13,839 nucleotides of DNA from Halothiobacillus neapolitanus (GTDB lineage: Bacteria > Pseudomonadota > Gammaproteobacteria > Halothiobacillales > Halothiobacillaceae), in NCBI GenBank assembly GCA_020721485.1, contig DYMR01000028.1, positions 1 to 13,839 of the forward strand. Direction: 5' to 3'. Below, one piece after another: positions 1 to 7,117 of this stretch. Position 1 is the first letter of the stretch, and every line of letters starts with the position of its first letter. Below the pieces are notes generated by a model. It saw nothing but the letters and a program-made list of their open reading frames with translations, did not search any database and had not been told where the DNA came from. The translations under genes and the position numbers were made by a program.

Positions 1-417
1 ACCGGTGTTGAAATGTTCCGCAAACTGCTCGACCAAGGCATGGCGGGCGACAATGTCGGTATCCTCCTGCGCGGCACCAAGCGGGATGATGTCGAGCGTG
101 GCCAAGTCCTGTGCAAACCGGGCTCCATCAAGCCGCACACCAAATTCCATGCCGAAGTGTATGTCCTGTCCAAAGAAGAAGGCGGCCGACACACCCCGTT
201 CTTCAACGGCTACCGTCCGCAGTTCTACTTCCGTACCACCGATGTTACCGGCGCGTGCACCCTGCCGGAAGGCACCGAAATGGTCATGCCGGGTGACAAT
301 GTCGCCATGACTGTTGCCCTGATCGCCCCGATTGCGATGGAAGACGGCCTGCGCTTCGCGATTCGCGAAGGTGGCCGTACCGTGGGCGCGGGCGTCGTTT
401 CTAAAATTATCGAGTAA
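1..417 (+). CDS. tuf: Elongation factor Tu, C-terminal part (5' end outside window)
   Basis: EF-Tu is the GTPase that delivers aminoacyl-tRNA to the ribosomal A site. The reading frame is open from base 1 ([13 protein letters not shown]...) and ends at TAA 415-417, giving 138 residues. By comparison with E. coli EF-Tu (394 residues) this is the end of domain 2 plus all of domain 3; the GTPase domain lies upstream of the window. Recognisable family stretches are [39 protein letters not shown] and the C-terminal [17 protein letters not shown]. An internal ATG at 13 is not the start, because the homology continues upstream of it. rpsJ follows after only 6 bases, so this is presumably the tuf copy at the end of a str operon (rpsL-rpsG-fusA-tuf), although those genes are not visible here. 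Confidence 0.97.
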   Translation, partial: TGVEMFRKLLDQGMAGDNVGILLRGTKRDDVERGQVLCKPGSIKPHTKFHAEVYVLSKEEGGRHTPFFNGYRPQFYFRTTDVTGACTLPEGTEMVMPGDNVAMTVALIAPIAMEDGLRFAIREGGRTVGAGVVSKIIE

Positions 418-423
418 TTGAGC

Positions 424-735
424 ATGGCAACCCAAACGATCCGTATTCGTCTGAAAAGCTTCGATCATCGTCTGATCGATCGCTCAGCGGCTGAAATTGT
501 TGAAACCGCCCGCCGTTCGGGTGCGCGGGTTAAAGGGCCGATCCCTTTGCCCAGCCGCAAAGAGCGCTTCACCGTGCTGGTCTCTCCGCATGTGAACAAA
601 GATGCGCGGGATCAATACGAACTGCGCACCCATAAGCGCGTGCTGGACATCATTGACCCGACCGATCGCACCGTAGATCTGCTGATGCAGCTCGACCTCG
701 CGGCCGGGGTGGATGTGCAAATCCGCGTCAATTAA
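424..735 (+). CDS. rpsJ: 30S ribosomal protein S10 (NusE)
   Basis: S10 sits in the head of the small subunit and, as NusE, pairs with NusB in the transcription antitermination complex and bridges to NusG. The 103-residue product equals the E. coli length and matches it almost throughout ([42 protein letters not shown]). D97, the residue that contacts NusG in E. coli, is kept in the segment AAGVDVQ. ATG 424 is chosen because it gives the exact family N-terminus; a TTG at 418 in frame would only add two residues. There is no convincing Shine-Dalgarno sequence at the right distance, so translation is probably coupled to tuf, 6 bases upstream. Unlike E. coli, where rpsJ is first in the S10 operon behind a regulatory leader, here it is separated from rplC by a terminator-like region. 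Confidence 0.98.
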   Translation: MATQTIRIRLKSFDHRLIDRSAAEIVETARRSGARVKGPIPLPSRKERFTVLVSPHVNKDARDQYELRTHKRVLDIIDPTDRTVDLLMQLDLAAGVDVQIRVN

Positions 736-746
736 TTTCGCAGTTG

Positions 747-769
747 AAAAACAGGGCTTTACGCCCTGT
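747..769 (-). terminator. Short hairpin with a T-run on the minus strand (candidate antisense terminator)
   Basis: Seen directly: ACAGGGC (751-757) pairs perfectly with GCCCTGT (763-769) around the five-base loop TTTAC. On the plus strand it is followed only by the weakly T-rich GATTCTTCTG. On the minus strand the stem is followed by five T (complement of A747-A751), the layout of an intrinsic terminator for leftward transcription. The stem is only 7 bp and the T-run short, so strength is uncertain. No gene on the minus strand needs it; it might stop antisense transcription entering rpsJ and tuf. Confidence 0.4.
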
Positions 770-786
770 GATTCTTCTGATAAATT
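758..786 (+). promoter_or_regulatory. Weak sigma70-type promoter candidate for rplC
   Basis: TTTACG (758-763, 4 of 6 match to TTGACA) lies 17 bases before TAAATT (781-786, 4 of 6 match to TATAAT). The -10 hexamer is preceded by TG at 778-779, giving an extended -10 (TG-A-TAAATT). Initiation would fall near 792-794, immediately upstream of the 799-831 hairpin. Both hexamers are imperfect and the -35 overlaps the other hairpin, so this is only a candidate. I could not find a better promoter between the terminator and rplC. Confidence 0.22.
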
Positions 787-798
787 GCCGTCCCTTCT

Positions 799-831
799 CA
801 GCCCGGTGCTGTCGCGCCGGGCTGGTTTTTT
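799..831 (+). terminator. Rho-independent terminator or attenuator between rpsJ and rplC
   Basis: CAGCCCGG (799-806) pairs perfectly with CCGGGCTG (817-824). Three further pairs, T807-G816, G808-C815 and C809-G814, extend the stem to 11 bp around the loop TGTC (810-813). After G825 comes a run of six T (826-831). This GC-rich stem plus T-tract is a canonical intrinsic terminator for rightward transcription. Its place inside what is usually one continuous S10 operon is unusual. It may close the str-tuf-rpsJ unit, or act as a regulated attenuator that sets how much transcription enters rplC and the downstream genes. Confidence 0.85.
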
Positions 832-886
832 CAGACGACTGGTCAATCGTAATCAGCGTCGGTGACATAACCAGAGGTATAACGCC

Positions 887-1525
887 ATGTCATTAGGTGT
901 TGTCGGTCGCAAGGTCGGCATGACCCGAATTTTTGACGACGCCGGGATTTCCGTCCCGGTCACCGTCATCGAGGTCGAGCCGAACCGGGTGACTCAGCTT
1001 AAAAATGCCGCCGTAGACGGCTATTCCGCCATTCAGGTCACCACCGGCACTCGTCGTGCCAGTCGTGTGACTCAAGCCATGGCCGGTCATTACGAGAAAG
1101 CGGGTGTCACAGCCGGTCGTATGTCCACTGAATTCCGTGTGGACGAAGCGGCTCTGTCTGGCTATGCGCCGGGTGCAGAATTGACCGTTGCGTTGTTCGA
1201 GGGCGTGGCGAAAGTCGATGTCGCCGGTCAAAGCAAGGGTAAGGGCTTCGCCGGTACGGTCAAGCGCTACAACTTCCGCACACAGGACGCGACCCACGGT
1301 AACTCCCGCTCGCACCGTGTGCCGGGTTCTATTGGTCAAAACCAAACCCCTGGCCGTGTATTCCCTGGCAAGAAAATGTCAGGTCACATGGGTGACGAGC
1401 GCGTTTCTGCGCTTGGCCTCAAATTAATGCGCGTTGACGCTGAGCGCGGGCTGCTGCTCGTGAAGGGCGCAGTTCCGGGCGCGACGGGTGGCGATGTCAT
1501 CGTTCGTCCGTCGGTCAAGAAATAA
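887..1525 (+). CDS. rplC: 50S ribosomal protein L3
   Basis: L3 is an early-assembly large-subunit protein whose long central loop reaches towards the peptidyl-transferase centre. The 212-residue product is close to E. coli L3 (209) and matches along its length: [13 protein letters not shown] at the N-terminus, [27 protein letters not shown] and the C-terminal [14 protein letters not shown]153, the second Gln of the GQNQ motif, corresponds to E. coli Q150, the substrate of the methyltransferase PrmB, so the modification is possible here too. ATG 887 has AGAGG at 873-877, nine bases upstream. The gene opens the co-directional run after the 151-base gap that holds the terminator, so it is probably the first gene of its own transcription unit or sits behind an attenuator. 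Confidence 0.98.
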   Translation: MSLGVVGRKVGMTRIFDDAGISVPVTVIEVEPNRVTQLKNAAVDGYSAIQVTTGTRRASRVTQAMAGHYEKAGVTAGRMSTEFRVDEAALSGYAPGAELTVALFEGVAKVDVAGQSKGKGFAGTVKRYNFRTQDATHGNSRSHRVPGSIGQNQTPGRVFPGKKMSGHMGDERVSALGLKLMRVDAERGLLLVKGAVPGATGGDVIVRPSVKK

Positions 1526-1539
1526 GGCGGGTGCTGGTC

Positions 1540-2145
1540 ATGGAATTACAAGTTAAAAATGGCGCAGCGGTCAGTGTTTCTGAGCAAGTGTTTGATCGCA
1601 GCTACAACGAAGGTCTGATTCATCAGGCGGTTGTTGCGTATCTGGCGGGTGCCCGTTCAGGCACCAAGAAGCAACTGACCCGTTCTGAAGTTTCAGGTGG
1701 CGGCAAGAAACCTTGGGCGCAAAAAGGCACGGGTCGTGCGCGTCACGGCACCACCCGTTCGCCGATCTGGCGTACCGGTGGCGTGACATTCGCCGCTCGT
1801 CCGCGCAACTTCGATCAGAAAATCAACCGTAAAGCCTACCGTGTGGCGATGGCGTCGATTTTCTCTGAGTTGGTTCGCCAAGGTCGCTTGACCATCGTGG
1901 AATCACTGGATGTTGCATCCCCGAAAACCCGTGAAGTTGTTGCTCTGCTGAAAACGCTGGGTGTGACTGGTCGTGTGTTGTTTGTGAATGAAGCATTCAG
2001 CGAATCGCTGTACCTGGCCTCTCGCAACCTCATCGAAACCGGCTATTTGACCGTGGATGTGTTGGATCCCGTGAGTTTGGTGGGTGCGGATCAAGTGGTT
2101 ATTACCCGTGCGGCCGTGAAAATGGTTGAGGAGTGGTTGTCATGA
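1540..2145 (+). CDS. rplD: 50S ribosomal protein L4
   Basis: L4 binds 23S rRNA early in assembly; its extended loop forms, with L22, the narrowest part of the peptide exit tunnel. In E. coli it also represses the S10 operon through attenuation and translation control. The product is 201 residues, the E. coli length. The tunnel loop is clear at about 55-72 (GGKKPWAQKGTGRARHG), followed by SPIWRTGGVTFAARPR. A60 stands where E. coli has R61, next to the site of macrolide-resistance changes; I regard this as natural variation. ATG 1540 is preferred to the in-frame GTG at 1531, which would add MLV and leave too little room after AAGG (1524-1527). The stop overlaps the start of rplW (ATGA, 2142-2145). 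Confidence 0.98.
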   Translation: MELQVKNGAAVSVSEQVFDRSYNEGLIHQAVVAYLAGARSGTKKQLTRSEVSGGGKKPWAQKGTGRARHGTTRSPIWRTGGVTFAARPRNFDQKINRKAYRVAMASIFSELVRQGRLTIVESLDVASPKTREVVALLKTLGVTGRVLFVNEAFSESLYLASRNLIETGYLTVDVLDPVSLVGADQVVITRAAVKMVEEWLS

Positions 2146-2435
2146 ATCAGGAAAAACTGTTTGAAGTGATTCGCGCACCGCTGGTCACCGAAAAAACTGC
2201 GCGTGCCAATGCCGTGAACCAATATGCGTTCAAGGTAGACACCACCGCGAGCAAGGCCGACATCAAGTCAGCTGTTGAGGCGCTGTTCGGAGTCACCGTT
2301 TTGGCGGTTCAAACCCTGAACATGGCGGGTAAAGCGCGTCGTTTCCGGGGCATCGCCGGTCGTCGCAATCACTGGAAAAAGGCGTATGTCACTTTGGCGG
2401 AAGGTCAAACCATTGAGTTTGGTCAGCCGGGCTGA
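2142..2435 (+). CDS. rplW: 50S ribosomal protein L23
   Basis: L23 lies at the exit of the peptide tunnel and is the docking site for trigger factor and the signal recognition particle. The 97-residue product matches E. coli L23 (100): VIRAPLVTEK at the N-terminus, ALFGVTVLAVQTLN in the middle, and RRNHWKKAYVTL near the C-terminus. E17 in VTEK corresponds to E. coli E18, which contacts trigger factor. The start at ATG 2142 is fixed by a strong GAGGAG at 2128-2133 (8-base spacer) and by the 4-base ATGA overlap with rplD, which suggests termination-reinitiation coupling. An upstream in-frame GTG at 2133 would sit on the Shine-Dalgarno sequence and is rejected. Confidence 0.97.
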   Translation: MNQEKLFEVIRAPLVTEKTARANAVNQYAFKVDTTASKADIKSAVEALFGVTVLAVQTLNMAGKARRFRGIAGRRNHWKKAYVTLAEGQTIEFGQPG

Positions 2436-2453
2436 GGGCGGGGGTAACTACAC

Positions 2454-3278
2454 ATGGCATTAAAAATCGCAAAACCGACCTCTCCGGGGCGTCGTGCGGT
2501 CATTGAAATTGATCGTTCGCACCTGCACAAAGGCGCGCCGCATGCGCCGCTGTTGGAGAAAAAATCCCACACGGGTGGTCGTAACAACCTCGGTCGCATC
2601 ACCACCCGTCACATCGGTGGTGGTCACAAACAGCATTACCGGATGGTGGACTTCAAGCGCAACAAGGACGGCATCGTGGCCGTGGTTGAGCGCATTGAAT
2701 ACGATCCGAACCGCACGGCGCACATTGCCTTGATTCGGTACGCCGATGGCGAGCGCGCCTACATCATCGCGCCGCGTGGCGTGGTGCCGGGGCAAACCGT
2801 TCAGTCGGGTTCCGATGCGCCGATCCGTGCAGGTAACTGCATGCCGATGCGTAACATTCCGATCGGTTCAACCATTCACGCGGTTGAGCTCAAGCCGGGT
2901 AAGGGCGCGCAAATTGCGCGCAGCGCCGGCGCCTCCGTTCAGCTCGTGGCGCGTGAAGGCTCGTATGCCACACTGCGTCTGCGCTCTGGCGAAATGCGCA
3001 AAGTCTTGGCGGATTGCCGCGCGACTTTGGGTGAAGTCAGCAACCACGAACACAGCCTGCGGTCACTGGGTAAAGCCGGTGCCAAACGCTGGCGCGGCAT
3101 TCGTCCGACCGTTCGCGGCGTGGTGATGAACCCGGTGGATCACCCGCACGGGGGCGGCGAAGGCCGTACTTCGGGTGGTCGCCATCCGGTCACGCCTTGG
3201 GGCGTGCCGACCAAGGGCTACAAGACCCGTACCAACAAGCGCACGGACAAGTTTATTGTTCGTCGTCGTTCCAAGTAA
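2454..3278 (+). CDS. rplB: 50S ribosomal protein L2
   Basis: L2 is among the most conserved large-subunit proteins; it supports subunit joining (bridge B7b) and the architecture of the peptidyl-transferase region. The 274-residue product is one longer than E. coli L2. The OB-fold and SH3-like core holds GGGHKQHYR (55-63), then PRGVVPGQ (107-114) and [11 protein letters not shown] (135-145). The C-terminal extension carries [14 protein letters not shown] (225-238), in which H230 corresponds to E. coli H229, long studied for its role near the catalytic centre. The end is rich in basic residues ([16 protein letters not shown]). ATG 2454 follows a G-rich ribosome-binding stretch (GGGGG, about 2440-2444). 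Confidence 0.98.
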   Translation: MALKIAKPTSPGRRAVIEIDRSHLHKGAPHAPLLEKKSHTGGRNNLGRITTRHIGGGHKQHYRMVDFKRNKDGIVAVVERIEYDPNRTAHIALIRYADGERAYIIAPRGVVPGQTVQSGSDAPIRAGNCMPMRNIPIGSTIHAVELKPGKGAQIARSAGASVQLVAREGSYATLRLRSGEMRKVLADCRATLGEVSNHEHSLRSLGKAGAKRWRGIRPTVRGVVMNPVDHPHGGGEGRTSGGRHPVTPWGVPTKGYKTRTNKRTDKFIVRRRSK

Positions 3279-3299
3279 CTGATGTTTGAGGGTTAAAAG

Positions 3300-3575
3300 G
3301 TGCCACGTTCACTGAAGAAAGGTCCCTTTGTGGATCATCACCTGCTGAAAAAGGTGGAAGAGGCCGCAGCGACGAATAATCGCCGGCCCATAAAGACCTG
3401 GTCACGCCGCTCCATGATTCTGCCAGACTTTATCGGTCTGACCATTGCAGTTCATAACGGTCGCCAGCATGTGCCAGTTCTCGTCAACGAGAACATGGTG
3501 GGTCACAAACTGGGTGAGTTCGCGCCGACGCGAACCTACCGTGGCCATGTGGCCGATAAAAAGGCCAAGCGCTGA
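3300..3575 (+). CDS. rpsS: 30S ribosomal protein S19
   Basis: S19 binds the head of the small subunit with S13 and takes part in the intersubunit bridge near the A site. The 91-residue product matches E. coli S19 (92) nearly throughout: [11 protein letters not shown] at the N-terminus, [20 protein letters not shown], and the C-terminal [17 protein letters not shown]. The start is a GTG at 3300, supported by GAGGG at 3288-3292 with a 7-base spacer and by the exact family N-terminus; no in-frame ATG would keep PRSLKKGPF. This is one of only two GTG starts in the window (the other is secY). The stop TGA (3573-3575) overlaps the Shine-Dalgarno sequence of rplV. Confidence 0.97.
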   Translation: MPRSLKKGPFVDHHLLKKVEEAAATNNRRPIKTWSRRSMILPDFIGLTIAVHNGRQHVPVLVNENMVGHKLGEFAPTRTYRGHVADKKAKR

Positions 3576-3585
3576 GGAGTCCGGT

Positions 3586-3918
3586 ATGCAAGCTACTGCA
3601 TTACATCGCTATGCCCGCATCTCCGCTCAGAAAGCGCGGTTGGTTGCGGATCTCGTTCGGGGGCAAGATGTGGCCGCTGCGCTGCAAATTCTCTCGTTCA
3701 GCGAGAAGAAAGGTGCGGATCTGATCAAAAAGGTCGTTGAGTCCGCGATTGCGAATGCGGAAAACAATGAAGGCGCCGATGTGGATCGCCTGAAAATTGC
3801 AACGATCATGGTCGATGAAGGTCCGGTGCTGAAACGATTCCGTGCCCGTGCTAAAGGTCGTGGCGCTCGGATTCTCAAGCGCACCAGCCATATCCAAGTG
3901 ACCGTCAGCGAGCGATAA
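3586..3918 (+). CDS. rplV: 50S ribosomal protein L22
   Basis: L22 is a globular protein on the outside of the large subunit with a long beta-hairpin that lines the exit tunnel opposite L4. The product has 110 residues, exactly the E. coli length. The family core [15 protein letters not shown] (51-65) and the hairpin (about 79-98, [17 protein letters not shown]) are both clear, followed by [11 protein letters not shown]82-K83-R84 occupies the position of the E. coli MKR triplet whose deletion gives macrolide resistance, so the hairpin is intact. ATG 3586 follows GAGGAG (3574-3579, 6-base spacer), which overlaps the rpsS stop codon. An in-frame ATG at 3445 would add 47 non-homologous residues encoded inside rpsS and is rejected. 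Confidence 0.98.
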   Translation: MQATALHRYARISAQKARLVADLVRGQDVAAALQILSFSEKKGADLIKKVVESAIANAENNEGADVDRLKIATIMVDEGPVLKRFRARAKGRGARILKRTSHIQVTVSER

Positions 3919-3929
3919 GAGGAAATATT

Positions 3930-4604
3930 ATGGGTCAGAAAGTACATCCGGTAGGGTTCCGGTTGGGGATTTCCTCTGATTGGTCATCTCGCTGGTACGC
4001 CGATAGCAAGCATTTCCCGGTTCAGCTGAACCAGGATGTGCGCACTCGTGCCTACATCAAGAACAAGCTGAAAGAGGCCTCCGTCTCGCGCATTCAGATT
4101 GAGCGACCGGCGCGTTCCGCGTCCGTCACCATTCACACCGCGCGTCCGGGCATCGTCATCGGTCGTAAGGGTGAGGACATCGAACGCCTGCGTAATGAAA
4201 TCGCTCCGATGCTGGGTCTTGATCGCAATGCGGTCAAACTCTCGGTTGAAGAAGTTCGCAAGCCTGAACTCGATGCGCAGTTGGTTGCCGAATCGATCGC
4301 TCAGCAATTGGAGCGTCGGATCATGTTCCGTCGTGCCATGAAGCGTGCGGTTCAAACCTCGATGCGCCTTGGCGCGGGCGGGATCAAGGTCAATGTCTCA
4401 GGTCGCTTGGGCGGCGCCGAAATTGCTCGTAATGAGTGGTATCGCGAAGGTCGTGTGCCGTTGCACACCCTGCGTGCAGACATCGACTACGGCTTCGCTG
4501 AAGCTCAGACCACCTATGGCGTCATTGGCGTCAAGGTCTGGATTTTCAAAGGCGAAGTGTTCGGCGTGCCGGGCGCGCGTGACGGCAAAGCTGCGACAGC
4601 TTGA
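3930..4604 (+). CDS. rpsC: 30S ribosomal protein S3
   Basis: S3 forms part of the mRNA entry channel with S4 and S5 and contributes to the ribosome's helicase activity. The product has 224 residues against 233 in E. coli, the difference lying in a shorter C-terminal tail (ends [12 protein letters not shown]). The N-terminus [13 protein letters not shown] is typical. A KH-type RNA-binding domain follows, with the signature [15 protein letters not shown] and its GxxG loop GRKG at 78-81. The C-terminal domain has [21 protein letters not shown] and [22 protein letters not shown] 3930 follows AGAGGA (3918-3923) with a 6-base spacer. The 31-base gap to rplP is slightly wider than its neighbours but shows no terminator. 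Confidence 0.98.
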   Translation: MGQKVHPVGFRLGISSDWSSRWYADSKHFPVQLNQDVRTRAYIKNKLKEASVSRIQIERPARSASVTIHTARPGIVIGRKGEDIERLRNEIAPMLGLDRNAVKLSVEEVRKPELDAQLVAESIAQQLERRIMFRRAMKRAVQTSMRLGAGGIKVNVSGRLGGAEIARNEWYREGRVPLHTLRADIDYGFAEAQTTYGVIGVKVWIFKGEVFGVPGARDGKAATA

Positions 4605-4635
4605 TCCGTCCCGTTAGAAAGATTGGAGCAAAATC

Positions 4636-5049
4636 ATGCTGTTGCCAAAGCGTACAAAATTCCGGAAGCAGTTCCGGGGCAAAAACCGGGGTGTTGCCAC
4701 CACCGGTAATAAAGTGAGTTTCGGTGAATTCGGTTTGAAATCACTGGAGCGCGGTGAAATTACTTCTCGCCAAATTGAGTCAGCGCGTCGGGCGATTTCT
4801 CGCCATGTGAAGCGGGGCGGCAAAATTTGGATTCGTATTTTCCCGGACACGCCGATTACCCAAAAACCGCTCGAAGTGCGGATGGGTAAAGGTAAAGGGA
4901 GCGTCGAATACTGGGTGGCTAAAATCCAGCCGGGCAAAGTTCTTTATGAAATTGAAGGGGTCACCGAGGACATCGCTCGCGAAGCGTTCTCCTTGGCATC
5001 GGCCAAACTGCCGGTGAAAACCACCTTCGTAACGCGGGTGTTGATGTAA
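4636..5049 (+). CDS. rplP: 50S ribosomal protein L16
   Basis: L16 organises the A-site tRNA-binding region of the large subunit and joins late in assembly. The 137-residue product is one longer than E. coli L16, owing to a single extra residue near position 22-25. Family features are [15 protein letters not shown] at the N-terminus, [22 protein letters not shown] and [20 protein letters not shown]82 in VRMGKGKG corresponds to E. coli R81, which is hydroxylated by the JmjC-type oxygenase RoxA (YcfD); whether this organism has that enzyme cannot be seen here. ATG 4636 follows GGAG (4625-4628). The stop TAA shares its last A with the ATG of rpmC (TAATG). Confidence 0.98.
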   Translation: MLLPKRTKFRKQFRGKNRGVATTGNKVSFGEFGLKSLERGEITSRQIESARRAISRHVKRGGKIWIRIFPDTPITQKPLEVRMGKGKGSVEYWVAKIQPGKVLYEIEGVTEDIAREAFSLASAKLPVKTTFVTRVLM

Positions 5050-5246
5050 TGAGCAAAATCAGTAATGACTTGCGTGCCAAATCAGCGGAGGCCCTGCGTG
5101 AAGAGCTGCTTTCGCTCAAGCGTGAGCAGTTCAACCTGCGCATGCAGAAATCAACCGGTCAAGATTCTAAGCCGCATCTGATCCGCCAAGCGCGGAAGAG
5201 CGTGGCTCGCATCAAGACCATCCTGACTCAAAAGGAGCAAGGCTGA
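5049..5246 (+). CDS. rpmC: 50S ribosomal protein L29
   Basis: L29 is a small, mostly alpha-helical protein beside L23 at the tunnel exit. The 65-residue product matches E. coli L29 (63): [27 protein letters not shown], then a short turn (STGQ) and a second helix ending [15 protein letters not shown]. The pattern of two long helices in a coiled hairpin is evident from the heptad-like leucines. The ATG at 5049 overlaps the rplP stop by one base and has no clear Shine-Dalgarno sequence, so translation is probably coupled to rplP. The AAAGGAG inside its last codons (5231-5237) serves as the ribosome-binding site of rpsQ. Confidence 0.97.
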   Translation: MSKISNDLRAKSAEALREELLSLKREQFNLRMQKSTGQDSKPHLIRQARKSVARIKTILTQKEQG

Positions 5247-5247
5247 G

Positions 5248-5517
5248 ATGACCACCGAAACTGCCGAAAAGATCGTCCGGACTCGTGTAGGGCGCGTCGT
5301 CAGCGACAAGATGGATAAATCCATCACGGTTGCCATTGAACGCCGCGTGAAGCATCCGCTGTACGGGAAATTCATCACCAAAACAACCAAGTTGCATGTG
5401 CACGATGAGGAAAACACCTCGCGTACCGGCGATCGGGTTGAAATCCGCGAATCACGCCCGATTTCCAAGACCAAGTCTTGGACACTGGTGCGCGTGGTCG
5501 AACGCGCCACTGTTTGA
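5248..5517 (+). CDS. rpsQ: 30S ribosomal protein S17
   Basis: S17 is a primary 16S rRNA-binding protein with an OB fold that helps fold the 5' domain. The 89-residue product is slightly longer than E. coli S17 (84), with the extra residues at the N-terminus ([10 protein letters not shown]). The core matches closely: [56 protein letters not shown] 5248 lies one base after the rpmC stop and ten bases after AAAGGAG. It is the last gene of the S10 set; only 13 bases separate it from rplN, with no terminator or promoter, so the S10 and spc gene sets appear to be transcribed together. Confidence 0.98.
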   Translation: MTTETAEKIVRTRVGRVVSDKMDKSITVAIERRVKHPLYGKFITKTTKLHVHDEENTSRTGDRVEIRESRPISKTKSWTLVRVVERATV

Positions 5518-5530
5518 TCGGGAGTTTGTC

Positions 5531-5899
5531 ATGATTCAAATGCAATCCATTTTGGATTCGGCTGACAACAGCGGCGCGAAAAAAGTCCAGTGCATCAAAG
5601 TACTGGGCGGCTCACATCGCCGTTATGCCGGTATCGGCGACATCATCAAAGTGTCGATCAAAGACGCCATTCCGCGTGGTCGCGTGAAAAAAGGTGATGT
5701 ATACAACGCTGTCGTGGTTCGGACGGCCAAGGGCGTTCGTCGCCCGGATGGCTCTTTGATCCGCTTTGATGGCAATGCAGCCGTTTTGTTGAACAATAAA
5801 TTGGAGCCGATCGGCACCCGTATTTTTGGACCCGTCACCCGCGAACTGCGTGGTGAGAAGTTCATGAAGATCGTGTCACTCGCTCCGGAAGTGATTTGA
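5531..5899 (+). CDS. rplN: 50S ribosomal protein L14
   Basis: L14 lies on the subunit interface, forms bridges to 16S rRNA and is the binding site of the silencing factor RsfS. The 122-residue product matches E. coli L14 (123): [60 protein letters not shown] and the C-terminal [25 protein letters not shown] 5531 follows GGGAG (5520-5524) with a 6-base spacer. An in-frame ATG at 5396 would add 45 residues translated out of frame from rpsQ and has no family support. In E. coli this is the first gene of the spc operon, with its own promoter; no such promoter is visible in the 13-base gap here. Confidence 0.98.
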   Translation: MIQMQSILDSADNSGAKKVQCIKVLGGSHRRYAGIGDIIKVSIKDAIPRGRVKKGDVYNAVVVRTAKGVRRPDGSLIRFDGNAAVLLNNKLEPIGTRIFGPVTRELRGEKFMKIVSLAPEVI

Positions 5900-5909
5900 G
5901 GTAGGCGCC

Positions 5910-6233
5910 ATGCGGAAAATTCGTCAAGGCGATGAAGTGGTTGTAATTGCCGGTAAAGATAAAGGTCGTCGCGGCACCGTGCTGCGCGTCCAGGACGCTG
6001 GCAAGCGCATCGTGGTTGAAAATATCAACAAGGTGAAGAAGCACCAGAAGCCCAATCCGATGGTCGGGCAGGCGGGCGGCATCATCGAAATGGAAAAATC
6101 CATTGATATTTCGAATGTAATGCTGTTTAATCCCGCCTCCCAAAAAGGGGATCGGGTGGGCTTCAAGATGCTTGAAGATGGCACCAAGGTTCGTTTTTTC
6201 AAATCCAACGGCGAAGTCGTTGATACTAAATAA
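5910..6233 (+). CDS. rplX: 50S ribosomal protein L24
   Basis: L24 starts large-subunit assembly by binding the 5' end of 23S rRNA and later sits near the tunnel exit. The 107-residue product matches E. coli L24 (104). The KOW motif is at the N-terminus (about 4-32: [19 protein letters not shown]), followed by [12 protein letters not shown] and QAGGIIEME, and a C-terminal [24 protein letters not shown] 5910 follows GAGG (5898-5901), which overlaps the rplN stop. The gene ends with two stop codons in tandem, TAA (6231-6233) and TAG (6234-6236), the only such pair I noticed in the window. Confidence 0.97.
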   Translation: MRKIRQGDEVVVIAGKDKGRRGTVLRVQDAGKRIVVENINKVKKHQKPNPMVGQAGGIIEMEKSIDISNVMLFNPASQKGDRVGFKMLEDGTKVRFFKSNGEVVDTK

Positions 6234-6250
6234 TAGGCAGGAATCTTAAG

Positions 6251-6790
6251 ATGGCTCGTCTTCAGGAATTCTACAGCAGCACCTTGCATGCCCAGCTGAA
6301 AGAACAGCTTGGCATCGACAATGTGATGGCCGTTCCGAAGCTGACCAAGATTACCCTTAACATGGGCCTTGGTGACTCGGCGCGTGATAAGAAAGTAATC
6401 GACAGCGCAGTTAATGAAATGGCCGCGATTACCGGCCAAAAGCCGATTGTGACTTACGCGCGTAAGTCGATTGCAGGCTTCAAGCTGCGCGAAGGGATGC
6501 CACTCGGCGTCAAAGTCACCTTGAGGGGTCGTACCATGTACGAATTCCTCGATCGGTTGATCCATATTTCAATCCCGCGTATTCGTGACTTCCGTGGCTT
6601 GAACGCGAAATCGTTCGACGGTCGGGGCAATTACAGCATGGGTGTGAAAGAGCAAATCATTTTCCCGGAAATCGACTACGACAAAATCGATCAAATCCGT
6701 GGGATGGATATCACGATCACTACGACGGCTAAAAACGATGACCAAGCACGGGCTCTGCTCGGTGGTTATGGTTTCCCGTTCCGTCGTTAA
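6251..6790 (+). CDS. rplE: 50S ribosomal protein L5
   Basis: L5 binds 5S rRNA with L18 in the central protuberance, touches P-site tRNA and forms a bridge to S13. The 179-residue product equals the E. coli length. Matching segments are [73 protein letters not shown] and [24 protein letters not shown] 6251 follows AGGA (6239-6242) with an 8-base spacer. The 10-base perfect palindrome ATCTTAAGAT (6243-6252) covers part of the start codon. In E. coli S8 represses the spc operon by binding mRNA around the rplE start; whether an equivalent site exists here cannot be decided by eye. Confidence 0.98.
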   Translation: MARLQEFYSSTLHAQLKEQLGIDNVMAVPKLTKITLNMGLGDSARDKKVIDSAVNEMAAITGQKPIVTYARKSIAGFKLREGMPLGVKVTLRGRTMYEFLDRLIHISIPRIRDFRGLNAKSFDGRGNYSMGVKEQIIFPEIDYDKIDQIRGMDITITTTAKNDDQARALLGGYGFPFRR

Positions 6791-6799
6791 GGAGCAGAA

Positions 6800-7105
6800 A
6801 TGGCTAAGCAAAGTATGTTGAACCGTGAAGTGCGTCGCCAAAAGTTGGCGAAACGCTACGCGGCCAAGCGTGAGGCGCTGCGCGCAGTGCTGAACGATCA
6901 AACGGCAGAATTTGACGCAAAAATGCAGGCTTCGGCGGCATTGTCAAAACTGCCTCGGGATTCTGCGGTTGAGCGTCAGATGCGCCGTTGCGCCATCACC
7001 GGTCGTCCGAAGGGTGTATATCGCAAATTCGCGCTGGGTCGCAACAAGCTTCGTCAACTGGCGATGGCTGGCGAAATCCCCGGTCTGCGCAAAGGCAGTT
7101 GGTAA
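6800..7105 (+). CDS. rpsN: 30S ribosomal protein S14, long zinc-independent type
   Basis: S14 sits in the head of the small subunit near S10 and S3. At 101 residues this is the long form found in E. coli (101), not the short zinc-ribbon form of about 61 residues. Only one cysteine is present (C75, in RRCAITGRP), so the four-cysteine zinc site is absent and the protein should be independent of zinc supply. The C-terminal half carries the signature TGRPKGVYRKFALGRNKLRQLAMAG followed by EIPGLRKGSW. ATG 6800 follows AAGGAG (6789-6794), which overlaps the rplE stop, with a 5-base spacer. Confidence 0.98.
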   Translation: MAKQSMLNREVRRQKLAKRYAAKREALRAVLNDQTAEFDAKMQASAALSKLPRDSAVERQMRRCAITGRPKGVYRKFALGRNKLRQLAMAGEIPGLRKGSW

Positions 7106-7117
7106 GAGGTTGGCATC

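Noticed and set aside
484..846. Minus-strand open frame of 120 codons running over the rpsJ-rplC gap
   Set aside because: Most of it is antisense to rpsJ, its start lies just beyond the terminator T-run, and the product shows no domain or membrane pattern. The minus-strand hairpin falls inside it rather than after its end.
1715..1720. L4 alanine where E. coli has R61 beside the macrolide site, considered as a resistance change
   Set aside because: The tunnel loop is otherwise intact, and other bacterial L4 proteins have different residues here; nothing indicates selection for resistance.
3445..3585. Upstream ATG extending L22 by 47 residues
   Set aside because: It is internal to rpsS; ATG 3586 with GAGGAG gives the exact 110-residue family protein.
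5396..5530. Upstream ATG extending L14 by 45 residues
   Set aside because: It is internal to rpsQ in another frame, and the added residues have no L14 homology.
5518..5530. Separate promoter for the spc gene set between rpsQ and rplN
   Set aside because: Only 13 bases separate the genes, and they hold just the Shine-Dalgarno sequence; I saw no good promoter hexamers nearby in the end of rpsQ.
5924..6565. Minus-strand open frame of 213 codons across rplX and rplE
   Set aside because: It lies wholly opposite strongly conserved genes, spans their junction and shows no recognisable family; such frames are common opposite GC-rich coding sequence.
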